From: Apostichopus japonicus
Lineage: Eukaryota; Echinodermata; Holothuroidea; Aspidochirotida; Stichopodidae
Assembly (NCBI RefSeq): GCF_037975245.1
Contig: NC_092583.1
Location: 5,801,264-5,865,263 of the forward strand
Direction: 5' to 3'
DNA length: 64,000 bases
The notes beneath the pieces are model-generated. The model was not told the origin of the DNA. It saw only the letters and a program-made list of their open reading frames with translations, and did no database searches. Shown here piece by piece: positions 1-11,400 of the stretch (positions are counted from its first letter, which is position 1; every line of letters starts with the position of its first letter). The position numbers and the translations under genes were made by a program.

Positions 1-226
1 GTACTATTTTGACTCGTTTGTTTTGGGGTTTAAAGGTGATATTGAATGAGGTGTCTCAAGTTAACATGAGGCCAGGGAACCAGAATGAACACTCGGGAAG
101 GGCCGTTTCCGGCCATCTGGGGGTTTGTAAAACCAAAAATTTTCTTGTACGCTCCGCGCCAACCGATGGTGGCGCTCCGCTCAGATAGTCCTGCCTACAA
201 CTTTGAAAATCCTGGCTACGCCCCTG
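1..226 (+). mobile_element. 3' end of a hAT-like element, cut by the window edge
   Basis: The stretch ends in CCTGGCTACGCCCCTG, the reverse complement of a hAT-type terminus (CAGGGGCGTAGCCAGG). It is nearly the same as 18480-18695 inside the nested element at 17229-18749, starting from the shared GTACTATTTT. The 5' end lies outside the window. The minus strand of 56-271 is open (about 71 codons), and the same frame is open in five other copies here, but I read it as repeat sequence and not a gene. It abuts the inverted repeat that begins at 227. Confidence 0.7.
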
Positions 227-594
227 AAAGCCCCAATCAGCCTTTGAGATATTCGCAGAAATAAACATCAATGATATCGAAAACGAATGCCATCATTCGA
301 TACCCCATCTCTGAAAAGTAATTCAGCCGAAATTATACCACTCTATCTTCTCTGGTCTTGGAGAAAAATGGTGATCAATCTTCAATTTCCCTAAGGTGTC
401 CCCGTCCAAAAAAGTTGCATATGTTTCACCACAGGGACCTATTCCACGGAGTTGCGAATTTCAACCCAATTCTCTGGTTTCAACAGATTTATTTTTCCTT
501 CCAACGATAGTTTGTGTATCAGTCATTACAGCAGATTACTATGAATATCCTCTATTGGAAAGGAATACATGTAATAAAGGCTGATTGGGGCTTT
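227..594. mobile_element. MITE-like unit with 19-bp perfect terminal inverted repeats
   Basis: AAAGCCCCAATCAGCCTTT at 227-245 is exactly inverted at 576-594. The interior of about 330 bp has no recognisable coding sequence; the short open frame at 396-584 is not protein-like. The hAT-like end at 226 touches the left arm, so the first 8 bases (AAAGCCCC) may be that element's target duplication. I see no clear target duplication for this unit itself, so it may be a MITE or a foldback remnant. Confidence 0.5.
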
Positions 595-1570
595 AATGAA
601 CAGATTGAATGTTCTATTCTACATGTTACATTATTCAGGACTTCATTATATATTCCAAGAGAGTTGAGCTAGCTCTACTTTCTTACATACCAACTCTTTC
701 CTTCAGGCAATTCATTGTAATAAGGATATTTCATTTTCTTCTACCAGTAGTGGAGTTTCGATATGTTGATAAGTTGCATAATAAATATATATATAATAAA
801 TATTATATCGTGACTGACTGATTCATTCTTTTCCCTGTTTGGTATCGACATTCTTAATCAAAATAAATAGTAATAACACGTGGGTTTGAACCCCCAACCC
901 CCCCCCCCCCCCCGTGCATACGCCCCTGTTCCATGTCAATCATGATTTGAGTCTAACCTCAATCAATAGATCACAATTCTCCCCACTCGAACAAGATTGA
1001 ATCAAATCCCTACCCTAACAAGGTTAAAGATTATTATCAACTCCAATCAATGTAGATAGTAAACTTCACTGTGGATAAACTTTATTCTGTGAATGATTTG
1101 AAGAAACAAGAAGAAACTGATTGAACACCATTGAATTACTCTTCATGCATCATTAGACAAAGTTACCTGGACTTCCTCGATATGAAATTGGATATTGGGA
1201 GTTGGCTACTGATTTCCTCAATTGGCTAAATTGCACCAATCCTTGCAACTAACTGTCCGCTGGCCACTAAAAAAATGTTGCGAATACGTGAAGGATATAT
1301 TCCTAGCATTTAATTGCCATGAACAAGCGATCGACCATCTCATCATACACTGAATTTGAGATATCGCCTATTGGAATATAGGAATATTATGAAATTCATT
1401 GCAAGCTAAAGACTTGCAGGTGCTGGCTGGGAGGGAATTTATCCTAGGAAAAATTCCCCCCGGGGGGGAAAATTTTCAGGGGGGGAAATTTCCTGTTACA
1501 CCAGCTTTAGGAATATCAAATGATTTCGAGTTGGTTAGCATCATGTTTGATCTCTAGAGTAAGGCAAAAT
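595..1570. other. No gene seen
   Basis: AT-rich sequence without convincing exons. It contains a C-run at about 890-913 followed by ACGCCCCTG (probably another worn hAT-like end) and a GC-cored palindrome around 1450-1477 (AAATTCCCCCCGGGGGGG followed by AAAATTT). Confidence 0.4.
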
Positions 1571-1795
1571 ATGTCACCAAAAACAGAACTAGTATTGTTC
1601 GATACAGGTGACAAACGCCTACAGTGGAATTAAGACCTTCCTTACCGGTTTCGAACCTCTGGACATACAATCAGCGTCCATAGCCTAGTGGTTAGGGTGT
1701 CCGTGTACAGAGCGGAAGGCCTGTGATTCGAATCCCGGTGGAAGCTGAAAGTTTTTTCACTGTTCTTGATTTCCAACTCATTACGGTTTTCTTTT
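1571..1795 (+). mobile_element. tRNA-derived SINE, family 1
   Basis: The core has a box A-like TAGCCTAGTGGTTAGGGTG and a box B-like GATTCGAATCCC, with tRNA-like spacing. The sequences outside them (GCGTCCA and TGGAAGC) are nearly complementary, like an acceptor stem. A second copy lies inverted at 58228-58440, and the similarity covers more than 200 bp, so this is an interspersed repeat and not a tRNA gene. Both copies run into a TA microsatellite on the 3' side, which looks like the tail of the family. Confidence 0.75.
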
Positions 1796-1800
1796 ATATA

Positions 1801-1836
<36 letters not shown>

Positions 1837-1840
1837 GATT
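1796..1840. repeat. TA microsatellite
   Basis: Nearly pure (TA)n directly 3' of the SINE at 1571-1795. Confidence 0.9.
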
Positions 1841-1902
1841 AGGTTGGCGTCTATCTTGGCGCAGAGTGCTCTATGTCCATTGGACAGAGCGGAATATATG
1901 TT

Positions 1903-2090
1903 GATACTAGATGAGACTAGTGGAACACTAGTAGTTGTAACTCGGAGTTTCACGCGTTATAGCGATCTTCAGACAACTCTTGGTTGTCCACTAGGCTATG
2001 GCAGCGATCTTCAGAGTTGTCTGAAGATCGCTATAACGCGTGAAACTCCGAGTTACAACTACTAGTGTTCCACTAGTCTCATCTAGTATC
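1903..2090. repeat. Perfect 78-bp inverted repeat with 32-bp spacer
   Basis: Bases 1903-1980 are exactly inverted at 2013-2090. The arms start with GATACTAGATGAGACTAG. The spacer 1981-2012 repeats part of the arm (GCGATCTTC). The unit sits between two TA microsatellites. Short open frames here exist only because both arms can be read through. Confidence 0.9.
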
Positions 2091-2091
2091 A

Positions 2092-2240
<149 letters not shown>

Positions 2241-2477
2241 ACGTCAGTAAAGAGCAGATAGCATGAGAAATCACATTCAGGGTGCTAACCAAATTGCCAT
2301 ACATAATAGTTTCATTTGAATGCATTATCATTGCTTTCCTTGTTTGCTAAATGAATCCTCAAGTGTAATTACCACATATATGCCTTATATACTCTTTGTT
2401 GTTTTTTCTTTATTCAGGACTCAGTCAACTGAATTGGATCATCGCAAGATGCTACAGAAGACTTCACCATCAATATA

Positions 2478-5400
2478 ATGAGGGGACATCAAATACAAAT
2501 AGCAAATTTTGCATCCAACACCCTACTAGACATTGGTCTGGAGGCATCATGCAGAGTAAATGTGTTATGGGTAAGTTTTAATTGCAAGTAACTTTTGTGA
2601 TATCTCTATTTTTATTATAGTTTTATAACAACGTCATTCAGTTCAACAACATGTGAATGAAAGTGAAGTTGCATACTAAAACTAGACATATTTACAAACT
2701 TGTTAAAATTATGAAGTTACAGCAAAATATCAAATTTCGGTGAGTACCATAATTGTTGCAGTCTTCCACTATGTGACAATTTGCAATTAAGTAATATTAA
2801 AGTGACATATTTTATCCAGCATGCATGTTGTCTTTTCCTTATGATACTACTGTATGTTGACATTCATTACACTGTACGGTTGAGGTTCCCCACCCCTACT
2901 CCCCCAATTTAGTATATTATACTTTCATTCATTGCACTATAAGGACACTGTGACCTGTTAATGGTCACATCCTATATGGGTGTCAAAACAATAAGATCAT
3001 AGCACCTAGAGTTCTTGAAGGAGTATCCAACAATATGGATGACCCAGCTTTCGGTTCAATCATTTATTATATTGTTATCTTGTCCAATTGTATTACAACT
3101 CATATATCTTATGATATGTCAAATCTTTGTATCTAGTCTACTGTTTCATATTCTATTTGTGGCTTACAGTCTCTTCACTCACTTGGATGTACACTTACAT
3201 CATTAGATTCAGCATGCTGCAAAGTCAGCTAGAACACACTACTGTCAGTCATAGTATACTACTTGTATTGTCCTCATGTTTTAGGTGCTCTTCCTATGTA
3301 CATGTGCGGTCACTATTATCAGTCACAGAGGCCACACAAATAGTGTCCTCACCTTAAATATTCTCTTCTGTAGTACATTTGGGACACTATTGCCAGTCAT
3401 AGTGTTCTTATTTATTCTATTTTAACATTTTAAATTCTAGGCTTCAGTACATTTGTGAACATTACTGTCAGTGAAATTGTCGTTACTAATATTGTCATCA
3501 TGTTTAACAACAATTCACATCCCTTAGCATTCCACTCTAATCTGATTTGCATAATACTCATCTAGCAAATTTACATGTCAGTTTTATTTTTACATGTACA
3601 TTTCTACCTTTTCTGTGCATTTCCAGGCTTTGCTTTGACACAGCAACTTCTCAACTACTTCTAACATTTGACCATAATCTGATATTGGTTTACCATATTG
3701 ATTACTGTTTTGGTAATGATCAAAAGTCATTTGAGTTCAACAGGGGTTGAATTCTGACCACCTTGTATACACCAGAGCTAAAAGGGAAGCTTGGACAGGT
3801 CTCAATATTTTGGTACCGTTGTAGAATATTGATTAACAAGGAGCATTTTCTGGGCTGATGATGTTAAGGTCCTCTCAACACCTGGGCTTAGAAATGAAAA
3901 CTGTAAACATGATATTTCAAGACAGGGAAGCTTAAAAGGTGTCATGTTTACTATAGTGATGAATTGCATTAATACAACAAGTCAGTGAATTGTTGTATTA
4001 ATGCAATTCTTCCTTAAATTTAAGGTCAGTAACTGTCATTGTCATTAGACTTGTTGTATTAATGCAATTCTTCCTTAAATTTAAGGTCAGTAACTGTCAT
4101 TGTCATTAGACTTGTTGTATTAATGCAATTCTTCCTTAAATTTAAGGCAAGGGCGGCGGAACTGAGGGGGCACGTGCCCCCCCACTTTTCCTCAGGTTAA
4201 AAATGTGCCCCTTTTCTACATAAAAATTGGGGTGTCTCAAGTTAGCAATTAGAGGCCAGGGAACCAGAATGACCACTCGGGAAGGGCCGTTTCCGGCCAT
4301 CTGAGGGGTTTGTAAAACCAAAAATTTTATTGTACGCTCCACGCCAACCGATGGTGGCGCTTCGCTCAGATAGTCGTGCACACAACTTTGCAAATCCTGG
4401 CTACGCCCCTGACTTTTAATGAATTTAAGTGGGTCAAACTCAAAGCTATTTCGAATGGAAAAAAATTGTTAAGATATTATCAAGAAATAAACTCTAATTA
4501 AGATGATTCCTACATTAGCAACTAGCATGTTTTCACCTCATTTTGTCTCAAAAGAAAACTTGTTCCTTGTGTCCCAATTTGCACATTGGATGTTGCAGTG
4601 CTATATGCATATTTTCCTTGAGGGGGGTGGGGGGCGTTGATGGAGTGATGTGTTTATGCAAATAAGATAATGCAATAAGGGTTATAAAGGGTACTAAATA
4701 TAAGGCTGCATCAGTCCAATCGAATTTCTGCAAAGTGCCCTTTGATGTCGGTGCCCCCCCAGATTGAAAGTGCTTCCGCCGCCCTTGATTTAAGGTCAGT
4801 AACTGTCATTGTCATTAGACTTGTTGTATTAATGCAATTCATCCTTAAATTTAAGGTCAGTAACTGTCATTGTCATTAGACCTGTTGTATTAATGCAATT
4901 CATCCTTAAATTTAAGGTCAGTAACTGTCATTGTCATTAGACCTGTTGTATTAATGCAATTCTTCCATTAATTTAAGGTCAGTAACTGTCATTATCATTA
5001 GACTTGTTGTATTAATGCGATTCATCCTTAAATTTAAGGTCAGTAACTGTCATTGTCATTAGACCTGTTGTATTAATGCGATTCATCCTTAAATTTAAAG
5101 GGGCTATACAATGAATCCAGCCAAGCAATTTATGTCAGGCGCCCTCTATTTTTCTCCAACTTCTGATTCTGTCCGATTAAGGGTTGTACCATTGTGTGTG
5201 TGTGGGGGGGGGGGGAGCTAAGGCAGTGAAAAGTACTGTTTCACCTCAGTCATAGTAGAATGACTGTGGAATGCTGTATAGCCCTAGATGTTTATGTTAT
5301 TGGAGAATGTCGAGGGAGTTGTTATATGCTCTACTTGGAATGACCTGTTACAATTTGTAGTCTCGGACATGTGGGTAATTTTTACACACATTGAATTTGT

Positions 5401-8400
5401 CTGAATTGTGAGCAAACAAATTCATAAATGTTTGGGTCGGCCAAGTGCATGATGTGATGCTGATTTATATTTTTAGTTATTTTCACTGATGTAATACATA
5501 GAGGTAATTCAACATGACATATGTATGGGTGTAATATTCTTCACCTTGAAGATACATATTTTGTTGGGACATGCGTTCCCTTCCAAAGATCAACAATTCC
5601 ACTTTTGACAAAAGTGTGACACAGAAGCAGATTTTTCAGATTAGGGTATGGGGGTGGGGGGGTTGGTGGGGATGGGGCAGGCCCATATTAGCTACAAAAT
5701 GGAAAAATTTAGAAAAACAAAAAGGTTCAAATTGATGATTCAGGGGCCAAGGCTGGGGTGCTTACCAAGTACCCTCGGCAACCAGTCTGGCACTATTAAT
5801 TGGTACAATTTTCTTACCATATTTTGTCAGTGTATAGCTACTGCAGGAACAGTGTAATGAGATTGACTGGCCAGATCTGACTGAAACTTTCTTTCTATCG
5901 TGAAACCTTGCGATGGATCCATTGTGGGAGAGGGAATTGGGTTTAATGCCTCCCCTAATCCCCTTATTAATCCGATTCTGTGAACATTTTACAATAACGA
6001 CAAGGCTGATATTAGGGTGTGATTGAATTAACAACTTGCCATACATTTTTTGTAGGCATATGTTGCAAACAATATCCATAAATCATATATTATTTTGGAG
6101 AAGTGATCTTATATTTTAGTTAACTTTTAAGAATGCATATATATGGCAACACCAATGTGAGTCTTTGTGAGCAAATTCATCACATCAGCCATACAGAAAA
6201 TAACTCCCTCCTATTATTTATGACAATTTTATAGAGTGGACATCATTTTACAAAAACATTTCATTTTATATAGTCTAATTTTAGAGTATTCCTGTACATA
6301 GCATGCCTCTGGAGTATTCATTAAAACAGTGTCACAGCAGAGACCTTAATTGTACACAAAAACAACCCGTACTCATGGCTCGTAAGTAAAGACTGTTCAT
6401 GTCCTGATACACATGTTAGGAATACAAAGTAGTTATTACTGTTGCACGGTTGTGGGAGAGTAGTTGCTGTATCCAATCATTGAGTGCGGTTTTTAATACG
6501 TGATTGTAAAATGAAGTCGTATCTAGTAATTTTTGCTATAAGCAGGTCTACTGATATACCCGAACATGGCCTTTCTTCGTTATCTTCATGACGAATTGGA
6601 GTCATTTAAAGAGAGGTGTAACTGTAATCAAGAGGTACTGTACCTAGTTACTGTACTAGCTATGAGTATTGGCTGACAATAATTGCTAAATAATATTATA
6701 GTGGCTGCAATAATTTTGCTAGTTTTACATGCTAATTTATATTTGAGATTAGGGTTGCAAGAGCCCCTTCATAACATTCATTTAGAACTCGAGAACCAAG
6801 CACCTCATATCAAGACATTTGCTTCCTACATTAAACAAACGTTCATTTTCGGTCATTAATAATGGACCTGAAGCTTTGAATCTGGCATTGGTCCAAAGAT
6901 ATGACCTACTGATACTGGGACACAGGACATGTAATAGTACCTACAGGTACACTGCACATAGTTCTTTTATTTACTGGAAAGCCGTCAGAACTGGACGTTA
7001 CAATAGTGTAGTCATCCCATTCTGTGCAGTTTGGTGCATAAGGAACATGTTTCCATCAGAGGATTGTCACTACACAGGAATTAAAGTTGGCATATTTTAG
7101 AAAAACATATTCAAATTAAAAAACATTATGTTTTTCAATGCATATCATGGATTGTAAGATAACTTTCTTTGAGGGTACGGAAAGAACCAGGTATTGTTTA
7201 AGGAAAAGACAATACATGCTAGATATGTTTATTTTGACATATGTAGGCCTTTATAAATTGACCTATAGAGACTACACTTCTCAATATCATATGCATGAAC
7301 AACTTTGAAAAACAAAGGATAGGTAGTTGTGGAAAATAGGGTAGTTTTTCTTCCAAAGCAACTATCCATACCTCGCCGATATGTCCACAAAAACTGCCTC
7401 ACATGTCTCAGTTTCACCAGAAATGTACTATACGCACAATTTCAGAAGTTTTATACCATTTTGGTGACTTCAGTTGGTGAGATTAAATTTTATGGGCATC
7501 AATAACGAAGTTTGATGTTTGCTTGCAGTATTTTATCTCCTGTGAAATTAAAGAGCTTACATCCATAACAGTTGGTCTAATGCAAGCTGTAATAACGAAT
7601 GGGATAAAAAAAATTAAAAATTATAGTACGGTTTTGAATGTTCTTTTGTCAAACATTGTACCATCTTTTAACTGCCAATAATAATTTTACTTCCACTGTT
7701 TAATGTTTGATTAATCATATCATATATTTGTGGAAATGAGCTTAAGAATCTACAACCATTGATTATGTGTAAACCCACTCTTATATTGGCTCTGTTAAGT
7801 CTTCAACTGTTGGCTTATGGACGGTGGACACTCTTGGTATAATTTTTTGGTTCATCAAGTAGGGTTTTTCAAGCCTGTTTGGATGAACATAGATTAACTA
7901 CCAGAACTTTCACGATGTTCTCCAGAAATGCAGAATGTATCCATAGGTTTTGGGCTCTTTCACAGGTACCGGATGCCATTGTTTGGTGGCTGTGGAGTAC
8001 TTCACCTTGACCCTGAAAAGAAATCATAAGAGGTCGTTGTGATTTGCATATTCCTTTGTGCACCTCCAGATAATCAACTCACAGGGTATTTTAACAAATA
8101 TCTTCATATGTAGCTATAAGGCTGCTGTCAATTAAAACTTGATTGTTTTCACTATGAAATACTACCTAGAAACAATTAACATCATCAAAAGGAGTGTAGA
8201 ACTGTATGTTCATGTACTAGGTGAATACCTTGAAAGTGTTTCAATTAAGTTATGCATTTAACCTCTGGTATAAGACATAAACGAATCCACAAACCACCAA
8301 TTGCATCTATGGTAATAATGTAAATATTCTGTTGTGAAGTGAGTCAGAAGTGTGCCTAAAAGGTATCATTTGAAATGGGTTGTACATCTAATGCCATTCA

Positions 8401-11400
8401 CTACACATATAAATAAGCATATAATGAGGGCATAGACAGAAACACTTACTCATCATTCCCATCTCCATCTTTTTTGGAACGGTTTCTGTGAAAGTTGAAA
8501 TCGATGGCTGCCAAGTACTTTCTCCTAACATACAGTATCCAACGTAGCTGTGATAAAAGAATGAAAAAGTTGGGGTCATATGTTAATTATGAAGTTTGTA
8601 ATGCAAACTTTTATCAGGGTTTCTTTGCCAGAATATATTTTATAGTAATATTTACCTTTTCAGTAATCGTGTTTGCAAGCAGTTGTCTTACCATGTACAC
8701 AAATACACACACACACAACATTTCCATCAAATTCTTGGCATTTTGGTAAGAATTCAACAATTATTCACAGACCGTCATGAGCCATTATTCTAAAAAATGA
8801 TATGTCAGCTGGCAGGGTAGTTGAAGGATGTGCATGCAACCCACTGTTGCCATGACAGGGCTTTTAGGTTTTGGCATGGGGCATTAAGGAACCATGATGC
8901 AATGCTACTTCTGCATGTATTGTCCTGACTCTAAATTCACTCTGACAAAGGGCCACATAGGCTGGATGTCCAGGAAGCTACTCACCATCCCATATAATAT
9001 ATATTTCTCCTTAAGGAGAGGAACGACTTCCAGGTGTCAGCATGGGCTATTCATTGTAATCAGCTAATGAGCTAACATAACTTGATACTGCTAACAAGAG
9101 ACTATTGTAACTCTATGTACTGAAGGTAGTTTATATAGGATGACTTCCTGTCAATGCTCTCAACGCAGATGTTGTAGAAGGTGAAGTGGAGATGAAGGGC
9201 AAAACTGGATTTGAATACACTTTGTATTACTTGCAAATATTACAACAATGACAGAAGGGTATTCCATGCAAATAGAACAAATCTAATCCTCCTTCACTTC
9301 TTGTTGTAACAGTGCATGCATTGGTAAACAGTAAACACTGAATAGTACAGAACTTGGTGGATTCAAATTTGGCCAAGTATAAGCATTGATAGATTTTATG
9401 AGAAGTTTGCATCTCTGAAGCATAGATCTACTGAAAACAAATACAAAAAAAAAAAAATGCTGACGAAAACATGGCACAAAGAATGTTGCATACCATAGGC
9501 TATATAGTGCAGACTAAATTAAGTAGTACCAAAACAGAATGTGACTTTCTACAGTATCTTACAGTCAGGTTTCACTGACCTTAGAATGAAGCTTAGCCTA
9601 GCTACATACCAAGTGAAGCAAAATAACTAGATCAATAAAGGAAACTAGGAAAGTGAATGTGGTGGAAGTACAGCCTATACCTACCTTGCTATGCATGCAT
9701 AGGACAAACAGGAAATTAGTTCAGTTGGCCTTTCAACCAAGTTAATAGTATCGTCAACTATCCTAGAAGTTCATGCACATGTATGTTAAATTATTCTATA
9801 ATGTCCATTGTAATATACTAGCCTAACCATTTTGCAATCTGATACTTACTCTCCACCATTATGAACACTTCTAAAGTTTGCTTAAATTGCGAAAATTCTG
9901 CTAAAAACTTTCTTGTTGCTTACTTATTATTTCATAAGCTACACTTATACTTATAGGCAGAATCATATGCTGGGAGTTAACCACAAAATGTCCATTCTTT
10001 GGAACATTGGTTTGTTGGGAGGTCTTTTTGCTGATTTTAGGGTGTTAGTCGCCTGGGGAGTAGGAGAAGGCAAGAAAACACCATCTACTTTCCATTAGTT
10101 TTGTAAAGAAGGTGCTTATATCTAAGGGTGAGTAGTAGTGCTGCATTGAGTTTGGTCATATTGTACTTCCTGCATTTTCAGCAAGCAATGTGTCAATTAT
10201 ATAACAATCATAATTTCTGAATTTTCAGTGGGCCATGAGTCAATTATACATCAATGATCAATCAGAAAGGGAAAAAAGAAGTCACGTTAGTAATAAAGTA
10301 AGGCCTGTCCTTAGTCACCTATACAGACTACTACTAGTCTATGTTCCCTAACTACATGCACCCAAATGTTTGCTCCTAGCTAGGAAGACATATATATTTT
10401 AACCACATGTACCTGCATCCTTTCCTTCAAAATGATGACTCCTGATGAAAATATTATTTTGTAACACTTGAAAATTATCCACTTTCTTTACGCTTCAATA
10501 AAGCATGTGGGCCAGGCATTAACTTTTTTTCAAAGTAAGCAAAACCAACAGAAAATAAAGATTGCTACCTAGTACTTTGATCTGTGATATGCTGTCTGTC
10601 ATAGATCTGTGATATTGGGAAGGCCTATCAAATGTTCGTATAATGAGTAGGTCGACATCAATTTATTTATCTTCTTGTGGATTTTTGGAGGATGCAAAAT
10701 ACCATGAACGAAATCAGGTATCTTTGCCACTTGTAGAAATGTAAGGCTAACAGTGATGTTAACTGCACTAATAAACACAGGTAATATTTTGTAAGAAATT
10801 TTGGCAGGTAAGAAGTTGGAGACACGAAAGTCATTTGAAACTAGGCTAGATAAAAGATTCGCGCAGTAACAGTTAAATTGATTCCATAGCTCCACAAAAT
10901 TAGGTTAGTAAGGAGTACCCTAGTAATACTATATTCCTATCGAACTCCGAGTCCTTGTTGAATACCCTAGCTGACCGTGGTGGCTGCAATTCACGATCGT
11001 CTAGACTAGATACAACTACATTAGGCCCATATCTGATATTCAGGCCAAGCCTTTGGCTATAGGCCTAGTCACAGTATTACAGATACTTTTACCATGTGTC
11101 CTGACAGTGACACTAACTAAGATTACCTGAATATAACTTGTAAGGCCTAACTAACGTTACAGGCCTAGCCCACAGTGCTTGTAGCTAGGCCATCAACATC
11201 CTTCCCGTAGTTGAATCGGTAATGAAAGTTATTTGACTTACCTAGGCCTAAGCTACTTCAACTGCGGTATAGCAACCACCGACCTCCTCCAGCGTTTCCC
11301 AGTTTTCAAAAGAATCTATCAGAGAGATTTTGCCGTCTTGTTTCAATTCATTCTCCTAGTCCTACGTTGCTTTGTAGAGCTAGACACAATTTCGATGTGT

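Noticed and set aside
1660-1740. A tRNA gene
   Set aside because: Box A and B are present but the anticodon loop is poor and the similarity to the 58-kb copy extends well beyond a tRNA, so it is a SINE. The same reasoning rejects tRNAs at 40735, 47290 and 59620.
5200-5216. G-runs here and elsewhere (for example 19276, 31089, 41899, 55088, 61697) as regulatory quadruplexes
   Set aside because: They are simple homopolymer runs, common across the window and mostly inside repeats, without any consistent gene context.
5762-6079. A 105-codon minus-strand frame as a gene
   Set aside because: No recognisable motif, no supported splice partners, and ordinary intronic base composition.
10599-10895. 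A 98-codon minus-strand frame as a transposase exon
   Set aside because: No conserved motif and no clean splice sites at its limits; kept only as unassigned transposon DNA.
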